Under the pieces are notes generated by a model. That model saw nothing but the letters and a program-made list of their open reading frames with translations, had not been told where the DNA came from and ran no database searches. A stretch of 10,821 nucleotides of DNA from Nanobdellota archaeon (GTDB lineage: Archaea; Nanobdellota; Nanobdellia; Woesearchaeales; JAUYGA01), in the NCBI GenBank assembly GCA_030690755.1, contig JAUYGA010000235.1, positions 1-10,821 on the forward strand. Reading direction: 5' to 3'. Positions 1-7,587 of this stretch are shown here, one piece after another; within the stretch, counting starts at the first letter, position 1, and every line of letters starts with the position of its first letter. A program made the position numbers and the translations under genes.

Positions 1-3000
1 TTGCTTGCGGGACTACTGGAACAAGATCACTAGAAGGTTCTGTTTTTGATGAAAATAATAATCCAGTTATCGGAGCTCAAGTAACAGTCGCTGATAAGAT
101 AACTCAAACAGGTGCTGATGGAAAATATTCTTTCATCAATGCCTTGACTTCTGACCCTGGAACAGGATATGTCGGCGCATCTAAAGAGAGTTATAATCCT
201 AACGAAACAGCATACGATGTACGGGATGCAAATGCTATTGGAGTAAATATTTTCTTATCAAAAAAAACAGAGGAACAGCCAATAGTTACTGAAAATTTTT
301 GCGCAGGTTCGCTCAGTATATGCGGAGATGCTCTTAATGCCGCATGCAGTTGCGGCGGCACTGCAGCAGCTGCAGGAAAATGGTGCTGCGCAGCTTCAGA
401 TGGACAAAAGGTTTTCTCAGACAAGATAGGCTGCGAAGCTGCTCATGTCTCGTGCAGATTATGTCCTGAAGGAGAAATAACAAAAGATTGTTCATGTTTA
501 AATCCTGATACAAATGAATTGACTCCTTATGCGACAGGCTATTGCTGCGTAGGAACATATAGCGAAGAGGGATGCGAAGAATTTCCGGCAATAGAACAAG
601 CATTATGCGATTTGAACAAATCAGTGACAATAGCATGCATATGCGACGGCGAAGAAAGGACAGCTGGATTTTGCTGCCCAGACGCTTCATGGAAAATGGC
701 TGAAAGCGAATGCGCTCCATTAAGCCCGCTATCTTCGATAATATTTGGTGTTGTTGTTACAAAATATTCAGGAAGACCAATACAGGATGCTGATGTCACA
801 ATACCTTCTCTTACAAAATCAATAAAAACAGACAAGTACGGAACTTACAGGTTTACTGTCACAAGAGGAAATTACAATGTAAAGGCCTCAAGGTATGACT
901 ATATTGAGAGCGCGCTTCCTGTGAATGCTCTTGGAAGTTCTGCAAGGCAGAATTTTTATCTTCAGGAAAAACCAAAAGTAGTGATAAGAGGCATAACAAG
1001 AAGAGCAGATAATCAAAAACCGCTGCCATATGTCAAGGTAACAATTCTTCAGCCATTTGTCTATGAGATAATCTCAAATGATAAAGGTGAATATTCTGTT
1101 AGGCTTCCACAGAACAATGAATATATTTATGAGGCTTATGCAAAAGATTTCAGGGCAGACCGAAGCAGTTTCACAGTCGGAACATCAGAAAAAAATATTG
1201 ACATATTTCTTAAACCAGATCTTTGCGCATCTCCAAAACCTCCGCTGGGCATGGATAGGGGCAGCTTATCTTATGATTCCGGTAAAAGTTCTGTAAAGGT
1301 CGCATGGGATTCGAAATGCAAGCCTTCCCAATATGTAATATCAAGATGCGTGATGAAGGAAGGGAATGATGAGAGCTGCAGGGACTTTGCAAGAATAGGC
1401 GGCAGCCAAGCGAATATCACAGAATTTTATGATGCCGATGTCGAGCTAGGAAAAGAATACTGCTATAAGGTTGACGCTATATATACTGTTCCGAAGAATG
1501 AGAGAGCGATAACCGCCAACTCATTGATAGGGGATGATGAGGATTCTCCGTGCATAAGGACGCCTCCAAGAGAATGCGCAACTTCAAAACAGTTCTGCAA
1601 GAACAACATAGTCTATGACTGCGACACAATAAAAGCGCAGGGTTACTCGCTTGCAGGAACAGGGACCGAATGCGATGACAAGACTTGCGTAGTAAGCTCT
1701 TCAGGGATACTTGCAGGTTGCTTTGACACAAATGCCTGCAATGAATGCAATTACAATCCTAATCCTTTCGGACTATTTTCGGGAATCCCTCTAGATGATC
1801 AGCCTAAAGTCGCAAAATACTTTGATCCTTTTGTGACTGATATCTACAAGCAACTTGTGCTGAACAAAAAATGCAAAGACATACCCTTCTGTTACATAGA
1901 TTCTTCCGCAACTGCTGTTGACATGTTTTATGCATGCCCTGCTCCGATAGCAGATGCGCATGGGAACAATATAGATTCATGTTATGTCTACAAATCAGAA
2001 AGAGCGTGTTCTGAAAATAAATGCGGCGGTGAAAAAAATGATTGCAAATGGAAATATACTAACGAAGATCTAGGGGTAGGGGTCTGTTCTCCTATTGTCG
2101 AAGAAAGACAATCCTGCGGCCTTTGCAATGATATGGAAGAAGATGGTTTCTTGTTCGGAACATTGGATGTAAACCAGATATTCGGTAAATGCGATTCTCA
2201 AGACAAATGCAGCGCATTCGGAAACTGTTATTTCTCGGACTTGAATTCAGATGGGGTTAAAGAAACATGCCTTGGCGGAAAAGGCATGACTTGCAATGAT
2301 TATCAAGGAGACAATAATGACTGCGGAACAGTCTCTGCTGAGATTGATGTTGTCTGGCAAGGACAATATGGCGTTGATGCTGCGCGCGTCAATGGCACAA
2401 ATATTGCAAATCCAAAAAGCAATGATCTTCTAAATCTAGGATTATGCAGATGGACAAATGATCATTGCATAAAAGATGCCGACGGTAATGGCGCTGATGA
2501 TTATGCGGATTATTCAGGAGGTTATGGCATTTCAAATATCCTGACAGATGTCGAGCATCCTTTTACATCAGCAATACCTCTCAGAGGATATAACAAATAC
2601 ATGACAGAAACAATCCTTCTTGAAGAGGATGAACCCATGACAATTGAGGGAATAGAGATGACTGTGTTTGACAAAAAAGGAAATCAAGACAGGGATAAGT
2701 TATATGTCTCATGCGAAAAAGAGGAAAACCTCATAGATGGTTCTGGCAATGTCAATCCAATATATCCTTCATACCAGCTTAGCGGAACCCTGACAGAAGA
2801 TGGAAACATGAAATTCTATACGCAGATAAGCGACTGCATAAAAGACCAGGCAAATCCTGATGGAAAATACATATTGACCTATTATGCTGAAGACAAGGCA
2901 AAAAATCTTGAACCAGTAAAAACAGAGAGTTTCATGGTTGATTCGGCAATAAATGTCGATGTTTCTGTCGCCAAAAAAATAGTGGATGGCTATGTCAACC

Positions 3001-6000
3001 TTGAGATTAAACTCAGTTCAGACGAAGATGTCAGCTGCGAAGCAGGCCTTCGGAAGATAAGCGAAGAAGCTGACGAGATAGAGATCCCGAGCCTATCAGA
3101 TGTTACAGAACAAAACAGGAAATTAAGAGTCAATGATATACTTAAGAATGAATTCCAGAAGGAATGGATAAGATACTATGACAAAGATTCAAACATGGAT
3201 GGCGACGGCCTTTATGTCTACCAATGGATTTGCGAAGACACTTTCGGGAATCTTGACGAGAATGCGATGTACATATATTATACAGTCGATCCTTCTTTTG
3301 AAAATCCCCAACCAAACATGCCTGTAGCAGCAACAACAGCCGCATTATCTATAGAGACTCTCATGGATGCAACATGCGTATGGCATGATTCGACAACAGA
3401 GCCTATAGCTCTTGATGCAGACCTTAATCTTGTATATGAGCAGCTTTATTCAAATGTTCAGAACAGGATGACTTCATTTGGTCCTGGTGTTGTAGGAAAC
3501 CCAAGCGCAATAAACTATTATTACCACAAATCAGAACCTATGGCGCTTGCGATGGATGGTTTAACATACAAACAGTTCATGTTTGAGATCTTATGCGATT
3601 CAGAACTTGGTGTGAAAAAAGGAAGAATAATGTTCCCTGTAGACCTGCAGGCGCCTGTATCAACCGCAAAAGAGAATAACGAAGAAGATGATTTTAATTT
3701 CGACATCTATTATGGACCTAGCGCAAATAGAGATAAAATCATTTTCTCATGCGATGACATTTATAAGACCTGCGAAAACACTCCTGGAGCGCTTGCAAAA
3801 GACTGCGCATTTGGCCCAAAGAAGATAGAATATTTTGTAGGAACAAATTATGGCGAATCAATAACCTACAATCCTAAATATACGCATACGATTGATGTGA
3901 ACAAAGGTTCTGTGCAGATATGCGCGAAATGCTCTGATGGCGAGGAAGACACTTCTGAAGCTTCAGGATTTAAGCTTCATAACGCAGGCGTAAAAACATG
4001 CTATAATCTAAAGATTGACAATACTCCGCCAAAAGTAAAGATTGTAGCTCCGACAAACAATTATTCTAGAACAGATATTGCTCTTCTCAAAATAAATTAC
4101 AGCGACGAGACCGGGATTGCAAGACTAGAACTCAGCATTGACGGAGAGAGACCTGAAATTGTCGAACCAGCTGTTCCGCAGGCAAGGACAGGACAATACA
4201 CCCATCCAGGAATAGCTTTACTTCTAGAAGAACCGATTGTCGTAGAGGTTGAAGCATTTGACCTTGCAGGAAATTCTGCAATGGCGGTGACAACACTTGT
4301 TTTTGATAACACTCCTCCAGCAGTCCAAAAAGTTATAATAACAAATCATGAAGGGGCGATAGTTGACAGAGATATAAGCCCTGCAGATGTGGAATATAGT
4401 CAAAGATTTGGCGTCGGCATCAAAGTATCAACAGGTGAATGGTCAGCAAAACCAGTCATTGTTAATTATACGATAATCGGACTTGGAGGACCTGTGCCTG
4501 CATTAGCTGGTATCATGAGAAAACTGACAACTGCCCAAGGCGCAACATACATGGTATTTGGAGCAGACATTGTTCCTGAACTTGGCGCCAAAGGAATATA
4601 TAATCTCAGGCCTGGAAGATATTTTGCCAATGTGACAATTGTTGACGAAGCTGGAAACCAGATTAATGTCGCTAAGAAATTCGATATTGTTCAAAAAACA
4701 CCTTTGGCAATAAACATAAATTTCAGTCCTCAATACACCAACAATCTCACGCAAGTTAATGCGCTTGCAATAACAAATAGTTCTGCAGAATGTCAAATCA
4801 CTTACCAATTGCAGACAGGAGAAATAAAAAAAGAAACAATGCCTCTTGAGGCATCTGCAGAAGGAGCATCAGGGTTCAATCATGTGTTTGTCATGCATGA
4901 CCTTGTCGAAGGGGAAAACGATGTCATTGTGGAATGCACGAATGCAGCAACAAATGAGATAGGCCTTTATGGCGGCGTAATCATAGGAGATACAACAGCT
5001 CCAACATATTCTTTAGCATCATCGCAAGGAGTTCTGATAAGTCCTGAAACAGAAAGACAGGCATCAAAAGATCTGATAAATTATTTCAAAGAAAAAATAG
5101 ATTTTGAAGATGTCAGAGACCAATATTGGCTGGTGTTCAAGGAAACGCAAACGCAGTTGATTGCAAATTCGAGCGAGAAAGTCATCTGCAAATATACTCT
5201 AAATGAATCAATCATAAACTCTTATGAAAATATGGAAAAGGTCTTTGATCCGTCAACAAAAATGGGTTTGAATTACAAAGCATATTCAAAAGCAGAGCCA
5301 CTAAAAGATTTGACAATGCACACATTCTATGTCAGCTGTTCAGACCTTGCAGGAAACATCGGCGCTGTAAAGAAAATACAGATAATGGCAGAGATAACGC
5401 CTACAGTGAAGATTTTTGATACGTGGCCTCAGAAAGCAGCTCCGATAAAATTATATGATCTTGAAACACCAGACGGACCTGTGACTGTAAATGGAATCCC
5501 TCTAAGGCTTAGAACTTATGATGAAGCAATTTGTTATGTGATAAATCAAGATCTTGCTTCTGCAGCGACTTATGGCGGAAGCGGTGCATTCAGAGAATAT
5601 GATGAACAGATAACTGCAACAAAAGGAATATTATATTCCACAGATCCTGAATCGCTATTTGAAGGTCAGATGTATACTGTTCCAGTGGTCTGCGAAGATG
5701 CTGCAGGCCTGCAGCTAGAACCAGGAAATCATACATTCAACTTTATTGTCGATTCATATCCGCCAGGAATAATTATAGAAGAAGATTTGCCTCTCGAGAC
5801 AACAAGTTCGCTTCTTCCAATAAAACTTTCAATAACTGAACCTGCAACAGTATCAATATTTGTAAATGGGCAGCTTCTGGTGAACAAGTCTGTGAATGCA
5901 GGATCATTCTCAACAGATGCATATCTGGTTGAAGGATATAATTATGTAAAAATTTCAGCTGTTGATGAAGCAGGAAATGTAAATGAAATAAACCGTCTGG

Positions 6001-7244
6001 TATATTTCAAAAACAATGGTCCAAGAGTAAGAAAAATAATACCTGATACAGGAGTATTCAACCAATTAAGCAACATAACGGCGCTTTTGACAAAGAAACT
6101 CAATGACATATCGCTTGATGCGACAACACTCGAAATCACAGATTCACAAGGCCAGATTATTCCTGCTGAGAATTATGAAATCATAAAAACAACAAATAAA
6201 CTTGAAGTGTTCTATGGAAGCAGTTTAGCGCAGCAATCATTGCCTGTTGGAGAATATTTCATTAAAGTTGTACCGGTTGATGTTCTTGGAAATGTCGGCG
6301 AAATCGGATGGGCAAGATTTGTTGTAGACTCAAATGCGCCTATAATCAATTTCATTGCGCCTGGAGATGAAAGTTACATAGGAACAGATTCCATAAATCT
6401 TGTCGCTGAGATAACAACTTCAGGAGAACAGGCAATTTCAAACTTATTTTATTCATTAAACGGAGAAGATGTAAAGACAATATCATTGCGCCAAGCAGGA
6501 GTAGCTGCATACTCAAAACAGAAATATCTGATTAATATTTCCGCCAAAAATCTGCCTGAAGGCCTTAACAAACTATCTATCGGAGCTGTGACAAATGCAG
6601 GAAATCTCGCGCTCACAAAATCCGCCTATGTTGTAGTTGATCTTCAAGGGCCATTATCAGTTGTTGCAATAGAAGGGGCAAGAAAAGCAACAACAAAAAC
6701 CTCATACACGCAGCTAGCGCAGCCATCAACTTTACTTATAGAAAATGACGTAGGAATATACTCATATTTAGGATCTTACAAAATAGAAAGCGCAGGATAT
6801 AGGAAACTGCCTGTCACAAAAGATGGAATGAAGAGCGTTATTGTGGCAGAATATGATGGCGGAACAATGGCTTATGTATATGAATATGAGGATTCACAAT
6901 ATGCACGAGATGCTGCAAGCGAACTTAAACTTGATGTTGAAGCATCGTTGACAGAATCGCTGATCAGAGGACAATATCTATTCATGACTGGAACTTCGAG
7001 CAGCAGTATTTATGCATTCTGGCCTAGCAGCAAGTATCTTATTGTCTTAGAAAACAAACAACCAAGAGGAACTAAAGAAAGACAATTAGTTTTGAGACTT
7101 GCAAGCGTCTACAATGTCAAACATCCTTCAGACATAAATTCCATAGGAAATTTTGAAGATTCAAAGTTTGTCGGCATAGTCGAATCAACAAGGTATGATG
7201 AGTCGCAAACAATCGCAGTAAACAAGATACAGACATCAGGATAG
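1..7244 (+). CDS. Giant modular cysteine-rich surface protein, 5' end missing
   Basis: The frame is open from the window edge (first full codon at 3) to TAG at 7242, giving 2413 residues. A TTG at 144 is only an internal codon, because the same domain already runs upstream of it. Numbering from the codon at 3, the order is: carboxypeptidase-regulatory-like domain 1-92; three CC-type cysteine modules 107-237; regulatory-like domains about 246-323 and 324-406; Cys-containing fibronectin-III-like domain about 413-522; cysteine-rich region 525-822; about a dozen Ig-like domains about 830-2217; unrecognised domain 2218-2413. The last 516 residues lack cysteine and there is no C-terminal hydrophobic anchor, so the protein is secreted or held at its missing N-terminus. 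No catalytic motif is seen; the role is probably structural or adhesive at the cell surface. A second in-frame stop (TGA at 7254) follows the TAG. The exported location is inferred from composition because the signal peptide lies outside the window. Confidence 0.93.
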   Translation, partial: ACGTTGTRSLEGSVFDENNNPVIGAQVTVADKITQTGADGKYSFINALTSDPGTGYVGASKESYNPNETAYDVRDANAIGVNIFLSKKTEEQPIVTENFCAGSLSICGDALNAACSCGGTAAAAGKWCCAASDGQKVFSDKIGCEAAHVSCRLCPEGEITKDCSCLNPDTNELTPYATGYCCVGTYSEEGCEEFPAIEQALCDLNKSVTIACICDGEERTAGFCCPDASWKMAESECAPLSPLSSIIFGVVVTKYSGRPIQDADVTIPSLTKSIKTDKYGTYRFTVTRGNYNVKASRYDYIESALPVNALGSSARQNFYLQEKPKVVIRGITRRADNQKPLPYVKVTILQPFVYEIISNDKGEYSVRLPQNNEYIYEAYAKDFRADRSSFTVGTSEKNIDIFLKPDLCASPKPPLGMDRGSLSYDSGKSSVKVAWDSKCKPSQYVISRCVMKEGNDESCRDFARIGGSQANITEFYDADVELGKEYCYKVDAIYTVPKNERAITANSLIGDDEDSPCIRTPPRECATSKQFCKNNIVYDCDTIKAQGYSLAGTGTECDDKTCVVSSSGILAGCFDTNACNECNYNPNPFGLFSGIPLDDQPKVAKYFDPFVTDIYKQLVLNKKCKDIPFCYIDSSATAVDMFYACPAPIADAHGNNIDSCYVYKSERACSENKCGGEKNDCKWKYTNEDLGVGVCSPIVEERQSCGLCNDMEEDGFLFGTLDVNQIFGKCDSQDKCSAFGNCYFSDLNSDGVKETCLGGKGMTCNDYQGDNNDCGTVSAEIDVVWQGQYGVDAARVNGTNIANPKSNDLLNLGLCRWTNDHCIKDADGNGADDYADYSGGYGISNILTDVEHPFTSAIPLRGYNKYMTETILLEEDEPMTIEGIEMTVFDKKGNQDRDKLYVSCEKEENLIDGSGNVNPIYPSYQLSGTLTEDGNMKFYTQISDCIKDQANPDGKYILTYYAEDKAKNLEPVKTESFMVDSAINVDVSVAKKIVDGYVNLEIKLSSDEDVSCEAGLRKISEEADEIEIPSLSDVTEQNRKLRVNDILKNEFQKEWIRYYDKDSNMDGDGLYVYQWICEDTFGNLDENAMYIYYTVDPSFENPQPNMPVAATTAALSIETLMDATCVWHDSTTEPIALDADLNLVYEQLYSNVQNRMTSFGPGVVGNPSAINYYYHKSEPMALAMDGLTYKQFMFEILCDSELGVKKGRIMFPVDLQAPVSTAKENNEEDDFNFDIYYGPSANRDKIIFSCDDIYKTCENTPGALAKDCAFGPKKIEYFVGTNYGESITYNPKYTHTIDVNKGSVQICAKCSDGEEDTSEASGFKLHNAGVKTCYNLKIDNTPPKVKIVAPTNNYSRTDIALLKINYSDETGIARLELSIDGERPEIVEPAVPQARTGQYTHPGIALLLEEPIVVEVEAFDLAGNSAMAVTTLVFDNTPPAVQKVIITNHEGAIVDRDISPADVEYSQRFGVGIKVSTGEWSAKPVIVNYTIIGLGGPVPALAGIMRKLTTAQGATYMVFGADIVPELGAKGIYNLRPGRYFANVTIVDEAGNQINVAKKFDIVQKTPLAININFSPQYTNNLTQVNALAITNSSAECQITYQLQTGEIKKETMPLEASAEGASGFNHVFVMHDLVEGENDVIVECTNAATNEIGLYGGVIIGDTTAPTYSLASSQGVLISPETERQASKDLINYFKEKIDFEDVRDQYWLVFKETQTQLIANSSEKVICKYTLNESIINSYENMEKVFDPSTKMGLNYKAYSKAEPLKDLTMHTFYVSCSDLAGNIGAVKKIQIMAEITPTVKIFDTWPQKAAPIKLYDLETPDGPVTVNGIPLRLRTYDEAICYVINQDLASAATYGGSGAFREYDEQITATKGILYSTDPESLFEGQMYTVPVVCEDAAGLQLEPGNHTFNFIVDSYPPGIIIEEDLPLETTSSLLPIKLSITEPATVSIFVNGQLLVNKSVNAGSFSTDAYLVEGYNYVKISAVDEAGNVNEINRLVYFKNNGPRVRKIIPDTGVFNQLSNITALLTKKLNDISLDATTLEITDSQGQIIPAENYEIIKTTNKLEVFYGSSLAQQSLPVGEYFIKVVPVDVLGNVGEIGWARFVVDSNAPIINFIAPGDESYIGTDSINLVAEITTSGEQAISNLFYSLNGEDVKTISLRQAGVAAYSKQKYLINISAKNLPEGLNKLSIGAVTNAGNLALTKSAYVVVDLQGPLSVVAIEGARKATTKTSYTQLAQPSTLLIENDVGIYSYLGSYKIESAGYRKLPVTKDGMKSVIVAEYDGGTMAYVYEYEDSQYARDAASELKLDVEASLTESLIRGQYLFMTGTSSSSIYAFWPSSKYLIVLENKQPRGTKERQLVLRLASVYNVKHPSDINSIGNFEDSKFVGIVESTRYDESQTIAVNKIQTSG
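3..278 (+). other. Carboxypeptidase-regulatory-like domain 1 (cut by the window edge)
   Basis: Residues 1-92. The pattern is typical of the CarboxypepD_reg beta-sandwich family: a GSV...NNNPVIGAQVTV opening, then TGADGKYSF, then a closing NIFLSKK strand. The domain starts within about ten residues of the edge, just after an Ala-Cys-Gly. Such domains usually serve as stalk or adhesion modules in surface proteins and have no catalytic role of their own. Confidence 0.75.
321..713 (+). repeat. Three tandem CC-type cysteine modules (protein repeat)
   Basis: Each module has the layout C-x7-9-C-x-C-x9-15-C-C-x8-14-C. Module 1 uses C107, C115, C117, C128, C129 and C144. Module 2 uses C154, C163, C165, C181, C182 and C191. 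Module 3 uses C202, C212, C214, C224, C225 and C237. A Gly stands two residues before each CC pair. The fixed six-cysteine layout suggests three internal disulfides per small knot-like domain, although tetrahedral metal binding cannot be excluded. I associate the motif with DPANN surface proteins but cannot name a Pfam family. The three copies are diverged apart from the cysteines and glycine. Confidence 0.8.
738..1220 (+). other. Two further carboxypeptidase-regulatory-like domains
   Basis: Residues about 246-323 and 324-406. Each opens with a G-x-V or R-G-I strand, has a GRPIQDADVTI or KPLPYVKVTI motif, then a D-K-Y/G-G-x-Y-R/S turn and a terminal FYL or IFL strand. This is the same fold as the domain at the window start, so the N-terminal stalk has at least three copies with the cysteine modules inserted after the first. 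Confidence 0.75.
1239..1566 (+). other. Cysteine-containing fibronectin-III-like domain
   Basis: Residues about 413-522. The strand pattern VKVAWDSKCKPSQYVISRC, followed by ITEFYDADVELGKEYCYKV, matches a fibronectin type III domain (core Trp, then a Tyr-x-Tyr-x-Val strand). Extra cysteines suggest the fold is braced by disulfides. The assignment rests on pattern only. Confidence 0.55.
1575..2510 (+). other. Long cysteine-rich region with acidic calcium-type loops
   Basis: Residues 525-836. Cysteines recur every 5 to 30 residues, with no clean single repeat that I can define. Two acidic loops resemble EF-hand or dockerin calcium loops: D746-L-N-S-D-G-V-K-E754 inside the region, and DADGNGADDY from residue 825 at its end. 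A third similar loop, DSNMDGDG, lies downstream near residue 1062 inside an Ig-like domain. Likely a disulfide- and calcium-stabilised extracellular segment; no family recognised. Confidence 0.6.
2511..6651 (+). other. Tandem Ig-like domain array (about 12 domains)
   Basis: Domain borders are marked by recurring VD/ID-x-x-x-P type motifs: VDSAIN (about 2937), VDPSFENP (about 3285), VDLQAP (3639), IDNTPP (4014), FDNTPP (4302), IGDTTAP (4983), VDSYPP (5748), VDSNAP (6324) and VDLQGP (6636). Many domains end with a D-x-A-G-N motif. Several carry a cysteine pair: C1012/C1077, C1125/C1198, C1597/C1645, C1729/C1779 and C1844/C1897. One domain (about 1240-1338) has six cysteines. The 5766-6021 domain resembles the glucodextranase-B-type Ig fold (LVEGYNYVKISAVDEAGN), and 6022-6339 resembles an SbsA-type Ig-like domain. 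Such arrays form long rigid stalks at cell surfaces. Confidence 0.8.
6652..7241 (+). other. Unrecognised cysteine-free C-terminal domain
   Basis: Residues 2218-2413 follow the last Ig-like domain. The segment contains VIVAEYDGG, an YARDAASEL helix, an YAFWPSSKYLIVLE strand pair, then RQLVLRLASVYNVKHPSDI. This reads as a mixed alpha/beta globular domain, not another beta-sandwich. It ends in a soluble VNKIQTSG with no membrane segment, no sorting motif and no basic tail. I have an impression of similar tails on other DPANN proteins but cannot name a family. Being the distal tip of a long stalk, it is the best candidate for a ligand-binding head. Confidence 0.5.
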
Positions 7245-7253
7245 ATTGTAAGT

Positions 7254-7286
7254 TGATTATTGTGTGATTATTGCGTCATTATTGGG
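7254..7286 (+). repeat. 11-bp imperfect tandem repeat, three copies
   Basis: Three adjacent units: TGATTATTGTG (7254), TGATTATTGCG (7265) and TCATTATTGGG (7276). A degraded fourth, TCGATTGTTA, follows at 7287. The array begins ten bases after the stop codon of the first gene. It could be a protein-binding site, part of the 3' end signal or simple slippage; the sequence does not decide. Confidence 0.75.
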
Positions 7287-7298
7287 TCGATTGTTATG

Positions 7299-7332
7299 CC
7301 GCGCGGTAGTTAATTTTTTGTTTTAAGTTTTT
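7299..7332 (+). terminator. Probable archaeal terminator: GC palindrome then three T-runs
   Basis: The perfect palindrome CCGCGCGG (7299-7306) stands out in AT-rich surroundings and is followed by T6 (7314-7319), T4 (7321-7324) and T5 (7328-7332). Archaeal transcription commonly ends at U-rich tracts with or without a hairpin. The palindrome has no loop, so it would be a poor intrinsic hairpin; the T-runs are the stronger evidence. Confidence 0.5.
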
Positions 7333-7364
7333 CCATAAATTTATGTTTTTGAATATTGAACAAA

Positions 7365-7390
7365 TTTAATAATTTAGGGTTTTAAAAAAT
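7365..7390 (+). promoter_or_regulatory. TATA-like promoter region for the second gene
   Basis: Two candidate archaeal TATA boxes are seen: TTTAATAAT at 7365-7373 and TTTTAAAAAA at 7380-7389. With the usual spacing of about 25 bases to the start site, the first predicts transcription from about 7396 (keeping GAGGT in the leader). The second predicts about 7410 (a nearly leaderless message). AT-rich DNA makes such boxes common by chance. Confidence 0.35.
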
Positions 7391-7403
7391 TGTATCGAAA
7401 AAA

Positions 7404-7408
7404 GAGGT
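7404..7408 (+). promoter_or_regulatory. GAGGT motif, possible ribosome binding site
   Basis: GAGGT is a good match to the anti-Shine-Dalgarno sequence. It lies 10 bases before the ATG at 7419, which opens only a 34-codon out-of-frame ORF, and 17 bases before the ATG at 7426 that opens the long gene. The spacing is therefore poor for the main gene, and the start choice stays uncertain. Confidence 0.3.
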
Positions 7409-7425
7409 TAAAATTTTAATGCACT

Positions 7426-7587
7426 ATGACAAAAAACCGGTGTTTGAAAACTTTAGCAAAAATAAAACTAACGAAAGCTGCAATGAAAGTTTCAATGAAC
7501 GTTGCTATGAATGCTTCAATTAAAGCTGTTTTTTCATTAATCATATTCTGTTTTTTTTTCATCAACATCTCTTCTTTGGCAAGCGCA
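7426..7587 (+). other. Signal peptide with an unusually long basic leader
   Basis: Residues 1-54. A Lys-rich n-region (1-33) precedes a hydrophobic core at about 34-51 (AVFSLIIFCFFFINISSL), then ALA-type cleavage at A52-S-A54 before E55-Q-Y, the classic signal peptidase I pattern. The n-region is far longer than usual if the 7426 ATG is used. Starting at 7483 would give a normal leader of 35 residues. Confidence 0.8.

Larger units (their letters stand above)
7245..7425. other. Non-coding gap between the two surface-protein genes
   Basis: The 181 bases are AT-rich and contain no supported gene on either strand. They hold, in order, an 11-bp tandem repeat, a GC-rich palindrome with T-runs, TATA-like boxes and a GAGGT motif. 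The layout suggests that transcription of the first gene ends here and the second gene has its own promoter. Confidence 0.7.

Noticed and set aside
144..146. TTG as the start codon of the first gene
   Set aside because: The same frame is open upstream to the window edge and codes for the first half of the carboxypeptidase-regulatory-like domain, so translation starts before the window.
1078..1296. 72-residue plus-strand open frame
   Set aside because: It is an out-of-frame shadow within the third regulatory-like domain of the first gene and shows no signal of its own.
7242..7256. TAG read-through (pyrrolysine or recoded stop) at the end of the first gene
   Set aside because: Read-through would add only three residues before TGA at 7254, so nothing meaningful is gained.
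7299..7306. CCGCGCGG as a restriction-avoidance or recombination site
   Set aside because: It is a single 8-bp palindrome with no partner copy in the window; its position before T-runs makes a terminator context more likely.
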